Below are positions 47,858-59,190 of a DNA stretch of 64,000 nt, in pieces. Position numbers and translations under genes: made by a program. The first letter of the stretch is position 1; each line of letters starts with the position of its first letter. Below the pieces are notes generated by a model. It searched no databases. It saw only the letters and a list, made by a program, of their open reading frames with translations, and was not told where the DNA came from. The stretch spans positions 27,163,245 through 27,227,244 of the forward strand of contig CM055898.1 of assembly GCA_029582155.1 (NCBI GenBank), written 5' to 3'. This DNA is from Panopea generosa. Taxonomy: Eukaryota; Mollusca; Bivalvia; Adapedonta; Hiatellidae.

Positions 47858-48409
47858 TGTATGTGTGTCAGCGTAAGATTCCCGCTCCTCGTACCAATGT
47901 ATAAGAGTGTATGTGTGGCAAGGTAAGATTCCCTTTCCTCGAACCAATGAATGAGGACTGTATGTGTCTCAAGGTAAGTTTCTCTCTCCTCGTACCAATG
48001 TATGAGGAGTATATGTGTGTCAAGGTAAGTTTCTCTCTCCTCGTACCAATGTATGAGGAAAGTATGTGTGTCAAGGTAAGATTCCCTCTCCTCGTACTAA
48101 TGTATGAGAAATGTATGTGTGTCAAGGTAAGATTCTCCTCGTACCTATGTATGAGGAGTGTATGTGTGTCAAGGTAAGATTCCCTCTCCTCATACCTATG
48201 TACAAGGAATGTATGTGTGTAAAGGTAAGTTTCCCTCTCCTCGTACCAATGTATAAGGAGTGTATGTGTTTCAGGGTTTGTTTCCCTCTCCTCGTACCAA
48301 TATATGAGGAGTGTTTGTGTGTCAGGGTAAAATTCCTCTCCTCGCACCAATGTATGAGTAGTGTATGTGTGTCAAGGTAAGATTCTCTCTCATCGTACCT
48401 TTCTACAAG
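47857..48409 (+). repeat. 51-bp repeat array, right block 1
   Basis: About ten to eleven units of 51 bp (for example CAAGGTAAG at 48021 and 48072). The core is GTGTATGTGTGTCAAGGTAA, then GATTCCCTCTCCTCGTACCA and ATGTATGAG. It is homologous to the left array but with CCTCTCCTCG in place of CACTCACCTG. As 51 is divisible by three, long frames appear on both strands (minus 47868-48350; plus 47911-48177 and 48111-48380); these are not genes. Confidence 0.95.
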
Positions 48410-48515
48410 GACTAATAAAAAAGTAAAAAACACAATAGAAAAACTTACACCTAAGTCAAAAATCTCATCAAACAAGAAAAATAGAAAAACAACTCAGTTT
48501 CAATGCAACAAAGGA
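48410..48515 (+). repeat. Duplicate of the transposase 3' end
   Basis: About 105 bp nearly identical to 47746-47850: AAAGTAAAAAACACAATAG, CTTACACCTAAG.CAAAAATC, TCATCAAACAAGAAAA and CAACTCA.TTTCAATGCAAC. It again runs straight into GGAGTGTATGTGTGTCAA. So transposase tail plus array is duplicated in tandem. The second copy has a one-base insertion in an A run and lost the AGAAGAAAA segment. Confidence 0.92.
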
Positions 48516-48760
48516 GTGTATGTGTGTCAAAGTAGGTTTCCCTCTCCTCCTACCAATGTTTGAGGAGTGTTTGTGACTCAATGCAATTTTCCCTCTCCTT
48601 GTACCTATGTATGAGGAGTATGTGTGTCAGGGTAAGATTCCCTCTCCCCATACCTATGTACAAGGAGTGTATGTGTGTTAAGGTAAGATTCCTTCTCCTC
48701 TTACCTTTGTACCTTTTCATACCTGTATGTGTATGTGTGTCGCGGTAAAAAGAGTGAACA
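48516..48760 (+). repeat. 51-bp repeat array, right block 2
   Basis: About four units of the same 51-bp family, some shortened, ending in ACCTTTTCATACC and a final GTATGTGTGTCGCGGTAA. The donor-like GGTAAG is kept in some units and lost in others. Confidence 0.88.
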
Positions 48761-48769
48761 TTTATTGAA

Positions 48770-50763
48770 CACAAGTTTTCCAATTTTGGGTTTATTCAAG
48801 TTTGCTTAATGGCGACAGTTTAATATTTTACAAAATTAATACTTTAAAGCAAACTTTTTTAAAGCTTGAATTACTGTAAGACTTAAAAATAAAACAAGAA
48901 TTTGAACTATCATAATTAATGTACAGTGTAAGTTAAATGTAGCTTCAAAATGCATCCGTATAGTACAATGAAGTACATCTGTCTTTAAGATGGAAGATGT
49001 TGGTTCAGTTCCAACTAAGGATATCTGTTGGAGGCTTCATACTACGTATTGTTAATCAGTTTTGAATTTATAAAATGAGGATAGTGAAAAATGCTTATAT
49101 TAGTAAGTAAGTTTGTGTTATTTCAGGAATGGTAGCATAATTTTGAGATCGATTTAGTGATGAAAAACAGGCTAGATTAATGTCTGAAGTCTGAACTAGA
49201 CTAGAGATATTTTCAGCTTTCGATGAAAACTCGAAATTGTACTTTCCATTCTTGTATAATTTACAATATATTTTAAAATTATTTAAGATGAAAGAATAAT
49301 TATGATGATATTTTTTTTTCTATATTAAAAGAAAACAGAAGTATCTAGCTACCAGTTTAATGTCATTGTTTAAATAGTGACTTTGTTCACAGTCCTGTTA
49401 AATAAGCACAGTTGTGAACATATTTATGGTTACCTAGGCTACAGTAAGCATCCCATGAAATGTAATGTCCTACAAGTGCAAAGCAACATCATGGTGCACT
49501 TCTCAAATTCGATTGATTTTCATAGAGAAATGAAATGCAGTTTCTATTGTTTCAACATCGCACATCATTAACACATAACGCACGATTTTCTATATATACA
49601 TGTATATTAATTTTTACCTTGTTACAGCAGTCATTTAAACTTAAGTGATTTCTATATAGCACATATGCAGTTTCTAAAGTATAGTTAAAATACAGTTCAA
49701 ATTACGCTCCCATTTTTAGTTTCAGTTCTTACTTAAAAAACATCAACTATTATCTCAATCAAACCATGGAACTAACCCCCACTGCCTTCGAAAGTAATCT
49801 CCCTAAATTCAACTTGATTTAACATCTCGCCAGACCTAATTTAACTGCTCTCTAAAATTACTACATAATCTCACGTCCGCACTCTCCAAAGTAAACTCTT
49901 CCCCCTTGAAGTAAAAACTTATCTGCCTTTAAAAGCGTGTCGCTTCAGCCCTTAACCCAAATTATTTCCGCTCAATGGTCATGAATTCCTCCTAAATTTA
50001 TACACCCATCATTAATTATCAGTTATACTTCCTCATCAGATGTCCTCTCTCTTCGCTGAATGACCATAAAATATGTTTACTAATTCTATTTTTAGCCTGC
50101 TGTACGCGAACCTTTGACAGTGTCATATATCAAAAGTTCAAACCAATTAGTATTTCCAAAATTCTTAAATAACTACATGCTTGTACTTATAGCATGCCAT
50201 ACACACCAGTATTATTTTGGGTTTAAGTTTTACATTATAAAAAATATAGAATACAATAATTAATAATTGAAGTGACTGACAATAACACACTATATATATA
50301 GTTGACAAATAGACTGAATGATTGAATGCAAGTATTTAAATATCCTTCACTTTTATTTCAATTTGCTTTACTGAAACTAAATAGGGTTTAAAAATTTTAT
50401 AAGTTAAAATTTGCTTAACGTTTGTCTTATTTGTATAAATAAGCCATAGTTCATACCAAATATTTTAACCGAAGTCCACATTATTGCACAATTGAAAGCC
50501 TTTATATGAAAAAGTAATGGAAGCCTATCAATTTCTCAAAGGTCAAGCTTAAACTGACATCTCACTCCTTGGAGGAGTTTATACTTTGTTGTACTACAAA
50601 TACTTTCTCCCTGATAGACTTCCTGTGTAAAGTTAAAAAAGTATGAAAGTTTTACCTCTTCTCTGTTTTTTACAATTTCTACAATAAAAACCACAATTAA
50701 TATTGATACACAGAAGTTACAGAACAACATGTAATGTTTTAAACCACTCTGTAAAAAATATAA
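48770..50763. other. Anonymous DNA
   Basis: AT-rich and featureless to about 49.7 kb. From 49.7 to 50.1 kb the plus strand is noticeably C-rich and G-poor (CCCCCACTGCC, CTCTTCCCCCTTG, TTCCTCCTAAATTT), a strand bias without an open frame. I see no gene. Confidence 0.45.
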
Positions 50764-50765
50764 AT

Positions 50766-50796
<31 letters not shown>

Positions 50797-50797
50797 G
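50764..50797. repeat. GT run followed by an 18-base G run
   Basis: (GT)n changes directly into an uninterrupted run of about 18 G (50780-50797). Such a run can form G-quadruplexes and is prone to length error in sequencing, so the exact count is unreliable. Confidence 0.9.
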
Positions 50798-51053
50798 TAC
50801 CACTTTTTGTAATGAAGATATGTAAGTTATCGATTTACATTGTTATACTCATAAAAAACTTAAAATAACAAAACTCCCACTAATAAAAACAAATTTTAAG
50901 TCACAGTATCATGATATTTACCTAACTCTGAGCGATAAACACCTACCAATCAATGTCTGAATGTTATTTCTCCTTCACAATGTAGAAAATATAATATATA
51001 TTCGTCAAGAATATTATTTCTCCTTCACAATGCAGAACAATCTAATATAAACG

Positions 51054-51161
51054 TCAAGAAGGTTCAATATTCTCCAAAAATGGTGGTTTTGGTTTTTCAT
51101 ATTCGCAGCAGAGATATTGCGAATATGAAAAAATATTGGTCATATGCAGGAACCTTCTTGA
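51054..51161. repeat. 108-bp foldback element upstream of the secreted-peptide gene
   Basis: The outer inverted repeats TCAAGAAGGTTC (51054-51065) and GAACCTTCTTGA (51150-51161) are exact complements. An inner pair, TTTTTCATATTCGCA (51093-51107) and TGCGAATATGAAAAA (51118-51132), is also exact. It ends about 100 bp before the first ATG of the next gene, so it could influence that promoter. Just upstream, TTATTTCTCCTTCACAATG is directly repeated (about 50966 and 51015). Confidence 0.82.
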
Positions 51162-51264
51162 TAAATAGCCACTTCCATAATTAAAATACCAAACCAGACG
51201 ACAAAGTCATTGCTAGGCAGTAAATATGTTTCGCAAAGTTTCGGTCGAAGTAAATGCGGGTAAA

Positions 51265-51780
51265 ATGAAAAGTATTCCGATTGCTGTTTATATATTTTGT
51301 GCGTTTTCATTGTTCACTGGTGTAATCAAAGGTAAATATACGTGTATAGATAATTGTTGCGTAGAATCGTATCATTTTGACTCTCAATATAACTATGTCA
51401 ATCTTGCGAGAGCAGAAAATAAATGAACAATGGTTTGATGTTTACAATTGTATGGTGCCCTAATGTATTTTTCGATATTGACTTGAATTCGATCACTTCC
51501 GAGAGTTATGAATATCGCTAAATTGACATCGGTCAACCATCCAAGTACTTACCTTGTACATCGTTCCATTATAGTCAGTGCACATCAACCATGATGCTGT
51601 AAAAGCTACCCTAACAGAAATACTTATAAGTGACCTATATGTACATTCACTACACTCTTCCCCTTTTTACCTTTAGGGCTTATACCCAACAGCACAGCCT
51701 GTGACTTTCCGCAGTTCATGGCAATATCCAACCCCATTCCAAAGAAAGAGATATTCTTGCAGCACAGGTTCGAAAGTTAA
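51265..51780 (+). CDS. Small secreted peptide, two exons
   Basis: Exon 1 (51265-51331) starts ATG AAA AGT and encodes a textbook signal peptide: a Lys at position 2, then hydrophobic IAVYIFCAFSLF, ending ..GVIK plus one base at the donor AAAG|GTAAAT. An in-frame ATG lies 13 codons upstream (51226); I prefer 51265 because it places the hydrophobic core at the usual distance. The intron is 51332-51676 (345 nt), with a strong pyrimidine tract CTCTTCCCCTTTTTACCTTTAG. Exon 2 (51677-51780) joins in phase 1 to give GLIPNSTACDFPQFM followed by AISNPIPKKEIFLQHR and a TAA at 51778-51780. The predicted precursor is 56 residues with a 34-residue second part holding one Cys, one N-glycosylation motif (NST) and a KK. 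A weak donor (CACAG|GTTCG) near 51767 leaves open that further exons exist. No family is recognised. Phase-1 introns after signal-peptide exons are common in secreted animal proteins. Confidence 0.55.
51528..51570 (-). repeat. 5S-rRNA-derived fragment in the intron
   Basis: GGTCAACCATCCAAGTACTT is one or two bases from the 5S rRNA complement GGTCACCCATCCAAGTACTA, the internal promoter region. It is followed by TGTACATCGTT in place of the usual 5S bases, as in the second copy. It lies within the intron of the secreted-peptide gene. Confidence 0.6.
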
Positions 51781-51802
51781 TCCTCGTCGTCATTAAAGAA
51801 AC

Positions 51803-51858
51803 ACCGGTCACCCATCCAAGTACTAACACTGTACATCGTTGTTTAACTTCCAATACAG
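51803..51858 (-). repeat. 5S-rRNA-derived fragment (SINE3-like or MITE tip)
   Basis: It contains GGTCACCCATCCAAGTACTA exactly as in animal 5S rRNA (complement), then a diverged stretch ACACTGTACA, and again CGTTG.TTAACTTC as in 5S. Both copies in the window share TGTACATCGTT, so they come from a derived repeat family rather than directly from 5S genes. Confidence 0.7.
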
Positions 51859-51884
51859 TCTGCTCACCCGGGCGTCAGCGTCCC

Positions 51885-52225
51885 ACTTTGATTAAAGTTT
51901 TGTGTGCAAGTCCCATTCTCAATAACCATTGCATGTTTTGACTTGAAACTTAGCACAACACTCCCCAGTCATCAAACATACTGCAATAACTAAGTTAAAT
52001 AACTTTTGCATTAATATAATGCAAATTATTGCCCTTGTTTGACTTAGAAATTCTGGTTAAAGTTTTGCTTGCATGTACCATCTAGTCCATACTTCATCAA
52101 CCACTCAACGTATTTGATTTGATTTTAACTTAACGCAAGACTTCCCAATCTTTAAATATACTATAATGTATAAGTTAGATAACTTTTGCATGAATAAAAT
52201 CCAAATTATTGCCCTTATTTGACGC
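51885..52225 (+). repeat. Bivalve-type tandem module, two units
   Basis: Two related units of about 165-175 bp, each with GGTTAAAGTTTTG or TGATTAAAGTTTTG, then GCAAGT or GCATGTACC, ATTTGATTTGA.., ACTTCCCAATC.T or ACTCCCCAGTCATC, AGATAACTTTTGCAT and CCAAATTATTGCCCTT.TTTGAC. Known: this module is a common dispersed sequence in bivalves. The frame at 52219-52425 that follows it starts at a non-ATG codon and is unrecognised. Confidence 0.65.
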
Positions 52226-52711
52226 GCAAATACCAGCAATTGGAACTCACAACCCTTGAAATGACAGTCAGACAAATTATTGACTTAACGTACAACGTGA
52301 ATAAACTCCCAAGGTGTGATTCATTTTACAAAGGGGAGCATTTATTTGGGACTGAGAAATCAAAATTTAACCATTCTATAAAGTACATTCATTTATGTGA
52401 AAAATGCCTTAAAACACACAGCTGATGCTTTAGATTTTTCAACCAGACTTGAAATCATTACATGTATATTTTGATTAAAGACTAGCTTCCAGATTGTTGA
52501 AGCGTTTTCCCCCATAAAAAAGGAGGAGTTGACCTGATTTTTAATTTCACAAAATTTGATATTATACTTCATGTATATTAGTATTACTCCCTAGGTCTGT
52601 TTTGAAATTGTTTTGAAACCTAGTAGAAAAACATACTGGCTATCAGCATAGTGGTAACTATAGTATAGACATGTATTATGTTTATATAATAAGGCAAGAA
52701 AAATATGAAGC

Positions 52712-52786
52712 AATTGCAGACCCGAACTCGGGACCTTTCACTTACAGGACAAGTGCTCTACCAACTGAGCTAACCAGACCGTTGAC
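52712..52786 (-). mobile_element. tRNA-derived sequence (pseudo-tRNA or SINE head)
   Basis: The minus strand reads GGTTAGCTCAGTTGGTAGAG (an A-box and D-arm with GCTC/GAGC pairing). An anticodon stem CACTT/AAGTG with loop GTCCTGT (would-be anticodon CCT) follows, then GGTCCCGAGTTCGGGTCTGC in B-box position. The 3' side of the T-stem and the acceptor stem do not pair, so this is not a working tRNA. No SINE core was recognised next to it. Confidence 0.6.
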
Positions 52787-52799
52787 ATTTTTTTCACTC

Positions 52800-55700
52800 C
52801 TAACAGTTTAGGTAAACACTGTGACATTTATATTATGCAATAAACATTAATAACAGAAGAAAAAACCCACGTCAAAAGGTTCTGAAAAATTATGTGACCA
52901 GCATCCACTTATGTAGCTTTATTAAGGCGTAAATGGACATCATCTTAATTATTTGGATATCCTCTCTGCTGTCCATAACATGGGAGACGCAAAATAAAAA
53001 AAAACCTTTAAAAGGCTCCTAGAGATGTTCAATATGTCGCACTACCATTTATGATAATAATAACGTTTGCTTTTGTTTAAAAACTTTTGCAAACCAAGGA
53101 ATTATAGATATAGTTCCTTGAATAAAGTTGCAATCATGTTATAAGTGATTTATTAATGATAAACAAAGTACATATTAAATATATAATGGAAACAACTGCA
53201 ATGTTATCCTACACATATTATACATGTACTATAAAGTTTATTTAGTGTTTGTTTGTTTACTTTATTTATAAAATTGAAGTTCGACCCCAAGAGAGGCCAT
53301 GCCTTAGTTCATAGTGTTTCTAGTATACACATATATAAGTTTCACATCATATAAAGCATACCTGAGCAAGACGGCATTTTTAATATTATTATATATTTCA
53401 AATGTGTGACATGCCAGTATAGTAAAGAAGGCATTTAGCGTCAAATTAGCGATAAACAACAAAGAGTGTTTATATTTAGATAGAACTATATCATCATACA
53501 TTAAACATTATAAAGTATAGCTTTCCCATTTCCTCACCCTTACCAAAACGAAATATGCAAGAGGTGATAGATGGGATATCTTAAGTACTCATATTTTGAT
53601 CATAACGTATATATAAGTACGTATATTGACCTAACGTGAAACGACTATCGGTCAAGTGCCGGTGTTATTTATTACTAAACCGGATCCATCTGTCCGGTAA
53701 ATACAATTTAGTGCTTGCAAATACACCGTCAGCTTGTCTAAGAAAATTGGCGGCGCTCAAACAAATATTGAAGCTGAATGGATCACATCCCTTTTTGATT
53801 GACAGTCTGTGTCAGGTCAATGGTTACACGCGTATATGTGTTATACGAGATTATTGCACTTTAACAGTTTTACCAGAATTATAAACAAAGGAGTGATATT
53901 TACAAGTGGTTGAATAACATATATAAATTTTATAAAGACGTTAAAAAATATGTTAAATATATATCATGATTTAATGAGAATCGATCATATATGAAACACA
54001 TTTATTGACCATTTGGAATAAGAAAATGTGCATCGTTTTCTTTATACTTGTATTCATGTAATCCATTTGTAATAATTATTGCACATATTCATGTAATACT
54101 GTTTTTATCTTATAAGTATGTAAATATATAATGTATATGGCCAACGAACCGAAAATACGGTTACACTGCCGACCTTATATTGTGTATGGAATATTCATGC
54201 ACAATACAACATAATATACAACATATCAGTAATAATTGACTACATACGGTATCATGTAATATGGTACGATCTCATCTTTTAACATCGTTTCGTTTTTTCC
54301 CCAAAGTTGTTTGGCCAATATTGCGATGTTTCGATGAATACAACATCTACATAAACCTGACATAATCAAGTGTGCAAGACCTACCTATAAGGCATGACTT
54401 GGATCAGAGCCACTGTGGTACATCATATGTTTACTACCTAGACAATGAACTACAATTGCTATACCCATACACATAGCCCCATGTTTCGTCTGATGGTGTT
54501 ATCATTTGTTTCGTTACATGTGGAATAAAATTCGTTGTTAACAGATAGAGTGATTATAATATAAAATAGCATGACATAGATAGTGTCCACCAGGATTGTC
54601 TCTCTTGTACAAAGTATGTTAAATATTATTGATATCGTAGACCATTATGAATATTAAATAAATTCTATATTCAATATATATATCGTATTTTATGTAATTC
54701 AACAATGTATCAATATTAATATATAAACGATACAAAACATGTTAATGTTTATTTACATAATATGGTTACAATAGTATCGTATATAACTCACAGATATTTT
54801 TACTTAAGCAATTGTATATATATCAACACAGTTTCAAATACACCATCTCGATGTTTGTGCCAATAAGTAAAATGTTGCCACTTTAGTGAGAGTTTGATGA
54901 ACATTTGTATTTGTTTTACAAAGAATAAAAAAAAGAATATTTTTATCATTTATTTGCTTAACATAGTTACCGAACAACCACGGAAAGATTGAAACAGTTT
55001 CACCGATGTAAATATCGTAAACATTTGTCATATATAATAACAGCTTTCCAAGTTTTGAACAAAAAAGAAACACAGTATTTTTAATATTCTATTGGAATAA
55101 TGTCTCCATTTTGATTCATACATTTCTAATTTGCCATGTTTAATAGAGCTATTTCTTGTTTTATCTCGATTCTTCTTTCCATATATTTGTAAACAAATAT
55201 ATTGTAGAACTCATTTTTTATTTGCTTGTACACTTAAGAATAAAGTTTTATAAATTTAGTAATTATACTAGAATTTATTTGTTATAATTCCAAAGGTGAA
55301 TTCGGTCTTTGTATATATTCTATATTAAAGTTGACATCGCTTAAATATATTCTTAAATATGTCAAAATGTCTTTACATGAAACCATTCACAGAACATACT
55401 GATTTAACCATTACAATATCCCTACAAATTTGAATTAACTACATGTAGCATCGATTATGCGTTGGTTCAGATTATTCGTATCAAGTTTTTGCATTGAACG
55501 TTCTTAATGTTTGATGACATGTGAATTTCATTGGAACAGTGCATATCTTCTTCTAGTCCAAGTGAAGATGTTGAAAGATGCTGACTCCAATTTAATTTCG
55601 GTTAGATTATAGGAATTTGTTCTTTCTTTAATCGATACCTATATATAATTGATTTGTTTGTTTGTACAACAGTAGTTTTTGAAATAGGTCAACAGAGCCT

Positions 55701-58660
55701 TAGTTACCGATTGGTTCATGTTTTAATCGTTCTTTCCATTGTGTTTTATGCTTGGTAACACCTGGTTGTACCTTAGAAATTATGAACTAAGTACTCTGTA
55801 TAAAGTTTTAAATTCGTCCAAACGATAAAGCCTTTCCCGCCCCACTAAAATATATAAAATATAAGTTTGTTCCTATTTCACACCAATTATTGTAGAAAAC
55901 GAATGTAGACTATAGTTATATTTGTGGTATCCAATGAAATTTCTTTATTGATGTGCCTTTTACTATCAAACTTGGTGATCCTTATGAATTTTCTATTTTG
56001 ATGAAATGAAATATTAGAATGTTTCAATGAATCTGATCTTAATAAAAATTATGATACATTTGGAAATATTTAACTTTAGTCTAGATATATTATTATTAAT
56101 ATGTATAATATTGGTAACCGTTTCAAATGAGTGTTACAACCGCCTATTCCCTGAAGAAGACCTCATTGAAAATTGAATTTCGTCATCTTCTATAAATAAG
56201 TACTTATGTACTTTACTCTCAAACTAACTGAAGAATATATTAATATTTAATATTGTATTTGTATAATCAATATACAAAGATACTAATAATTTCCACATAA
56301 CTACAGTAACTCATATGCTTAGACGGATGCAGTACAGTTGGTATAATGTTAGTCCGTCACGTCCAATGTCGTTTGTACGATTCCAGTCTCGACTTGATTG
56401 CTTCTCAAAATAAAAACGCTCAGTTTTGAATTTAGAAACGGACATCAGACCATTTATTGGACTGATATTAATTAACTATTGTCATTGAAATATCAAAAGA
56501 AAGGAGATTAATAGCAAACACATGAGTTAAGCATATTCCTGAATTGCAGTTTGTATATATTTAACTGATTATGGGATTGCGTTACAACATGATATTTATA
56601 TTATTTTAACGTACGTTTCTTCTCGTCATATTATCGAATAATGGAAAAAAAAACTGTTCATATATGGAACATCATTGTGCCTTAAAACATTGTTTATTTA
56701 AGCTTAGTTTAGCAAATATTATATTGTTAATAAGGGGAATCACTCTTACGATGAATTGTTAATAAACGTAATTGTATTGTCCCTACATATACTGTAGTTG
56801 TTAAACAAATGACAAACTGTTACCGTTTGTTCGGATTTAAAACTATATATTTTTTTTTATATATATATATCACATCAACTGTTATTGACTTTGAATAATA
56901 GTTAACATGATATGTGTTTGATGTTACGTTGTAAGTGAATATGCAAATAAGCACAGGGATGTACAGCATGCAGCCGCTCTCACTGTCGCTTCCACGCAAA
57001 TTGACATAGCTACAATACAATGAAACGGCTTGATAATGTTACGACTATGATTTACCTTAGCAACTTAGCAAAAATTAAATATATTTTATCATTCTAAAGG
57101 AGTTACTTTTAATGTTCTACACTTTAAATAGCACATATTCTATTAAGTTTTGTTAAGTAATACACCGCGCTGTTTAATCTCTTATTATATGTAAACTTAA
57201 CTGCGTTTTATATTTTATATGTATGATATGATGGCCGTTAATAGTTTTTGTGAACAGGTAAAATAATCTGTTTGCATTACAAACCAACTGCCTTGTATTG
57301 TGTATTTGCTGAGCCGTGCTAAATGCATATCAGTTTACAATTCACATTTCATAAATATACTAGAGTTCTGATATGTTGAGCGTACATTCAAGTAATGTAG
57401 TCCGTAGTGGACATGTATTCCAGCCCACGTTCAAATATAAATTTGTCTAACCGTGCCCCATTGTGCGCCCATCATTTCATTTGATTGATATACAACTTGT
57501 AGCATATTAATTTCAGGAAGATTAAAATGTCATTATAACATTTGTCATTGCCACATTCAGATTCAGTATATTTTAAGATCCACATTGGGCAATAAAAACT
57601 AAGCTGTTAGTTACTTTTTTGTTTGGGGGATTGTTTGATTTATTTAGTGTATTGTACTAAATATTAAACATGTTTTATAAGTCTTGACATAGATATATGA
57701 ATACGTTGAAGTTTACATTAGAACACCACACATGGCTCGAACCGCGTATCTGGTCCCAGTCGAATTGCTACTTAATTTCTATAATTCTACCTCCGATAGC
57801 TAGAACATCGATGGCTGGAAGAGTCGAACTAGAGACTAATAAGTCCAGCCAACATATCTACCTGTATCTTTTGCACCTTTTGTTCGAACAATTTTATCCA
57901 GTCCCGTCGGGTTCGAGCCATCAAATATCTTCTGTATTCATTTTGTTTTAAATCATGATATACTTGGAATATGTTCAATGCAACTCAGATGCAACCGATA
58001 TAACTCTAATATATGATTTGCACTTGCTGTCGAAGATCTGTCATATTTTATGTTTTTCTTTACACTTACAAGACTTATGCACTTTTTCAACACAATAGTC
58101 TTAGCATGATTATGCTGTTGTGATGTATCTTCATATTTACATAATGATTTAAAATGAAAATTTGCAGTGTGTCCCTTTAAAGTACTTTAGTTGGCTTAAA
58201 AAAGGCTGACATATTACTCAGAAGTTTCACAAATATCTTTGTTTTGATTATTTATATAATGTACTGCAATTATCTAAAGCTTGGTATTCCTTTTTTTGTA
58301 TCATGTTTAATGAAGTGAACGCTAAAATATTCACAAAATATTTCTTACAGATAATATCGTGTTAGCACGCTATTGAAACACGCGATATGTTTTTAAATAT
58401 ATATTAAACAATACAATATGAAAAGTCATTCATATCTAGATCAAAACGGACGTTATTGCAACAAAAAAAATGTTAATGTTGTTGGTCATGGTTGTCTTTG
58501 TCTGTAAACATGTCGATTATAGAGATAAGAGTACGTGGTTTTGCTATGATTTCAAATAAACAAAACGTTGAACTTTAGTTAAACTAATCGTTTCTGTACT
58601 GAAAAAAAGACAATAATACGTCTATCAGTTACATATTCTTTTATCTTGACAATATGTTTA
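52800..58660. other. Long anonymous AT-rich interval
   Basis: No defensible gene. A GC-richer 82-codon frame at 53636-53884 starts at GTG and reads CLRKLAALKQILKLNGSHPF and so on, with no recognised family. At 53581-53602 a 22-bp word is identical to part of the MULE transposase. Degenerate tRNA-like words (ACAGTTGGTATAATG, then TGTACGATTCCAGTC) occur at 56330-56395. A patch with several GTTCGA-type B-box words lies at 57730-57920. Other short frames are not convincing. Confidence 0.45.
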
Positions 58661-58663
58661 TGC

Positions 58664-58975
58664 TATGGTGACATAGTTCTGAAATCTTGATATTCACGTA
58701 ACCACTTCATTAATCGACATTAAGAACGTGTTAAGTCGACATCTCACTTATTATTGTCAGTTAATGCACTGTCCTGCCGACAGCTTCTTCTTTACTGTAT
58801 TGATGTCAACATCGAGCGTCTTCACTGATATTGCCATATTCATTTGAAAAAGTGACTGACTAAAGGTGATTATAAATTATCAACATAATGAATGAGCTGT
58901 CGACATTATACGGTCCTGATGTCGACATAATGAAGTGGTTATTCGACTATCAGGCTGACAGAACTATGCCATCAT
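58664..58975. mobile_element. ~310-bp MITE-like element with ~50-bp imperfect TIRs
   Basis: The left end reads CATAGTTCTGAAATCTTGAT, later GTAACCACTTCATTAATCGA. The right end, as reverse complement, reads CATAGTTCTGTCAGCCTGAT and ATAACCACTTCATTATGTCG. Internal CGACAT and TGTCGAC words recur. There is no coding capacity. Sequences of this type (ACCACTTCATTATGTCGACA) are, from general knowledge, widespread in molluscs. Confidence 0.75.
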
Positions 58976-59094
58976 AATATGATTACATGTACCACTATGT
59001 ACATGTACATGGGTGAATGACTGTAGTTAGTAGTATTATACTTGTGTTGTATTTGATGACCAACTCACGATAGCTAAAGTTTCTCTTTATCTAT

Positions 59095-59190
59095 ATGTAG
59101 GCTAGATCTGCCGGTGACGCGTCTGGCTGTGAATTCAGTGGTCATGAGGTCGAATTACCATTATCTCTGTGATGATTGGTCATGAACATT
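59095..59190 (+). mobile_element. tRNA-derived SINE head, degraded
   Basis: GATCTGCCGGTGACGCGTCT..GGTCATGAGGTCGAATT..ATCTCTGTGATGATTGG parallels the SINE head at 60485-60575 (GCTCTGTCGGTTACGCGTCT..GAGTTTGAGTCC..GTCTCCGTGATGAATG). It is probably an older or truncated copy of the same SINE family. Confidence 0.5.

Noticed and set aside
47868..48350. 160-codon minus-strand open frame and overlapping plus frames
   Set aside because: They arise because the tandem unit is 51 bp (17 codons) with no stop in some frames; the translation is a simple repeat without domain character.
52712..52786. Functional tRNA gene on the minus strand
   Set aside because: A-box, D-arm and anticodon stem are good, but T-stem and acceptor stem do not close; kept as tRNA-derived.
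53636..53884. 82-codon frame in a GC-richer patch
   Set aside because: Starts at GTG, with no convincing splice sites and no recognised family; noted in the interval description only.
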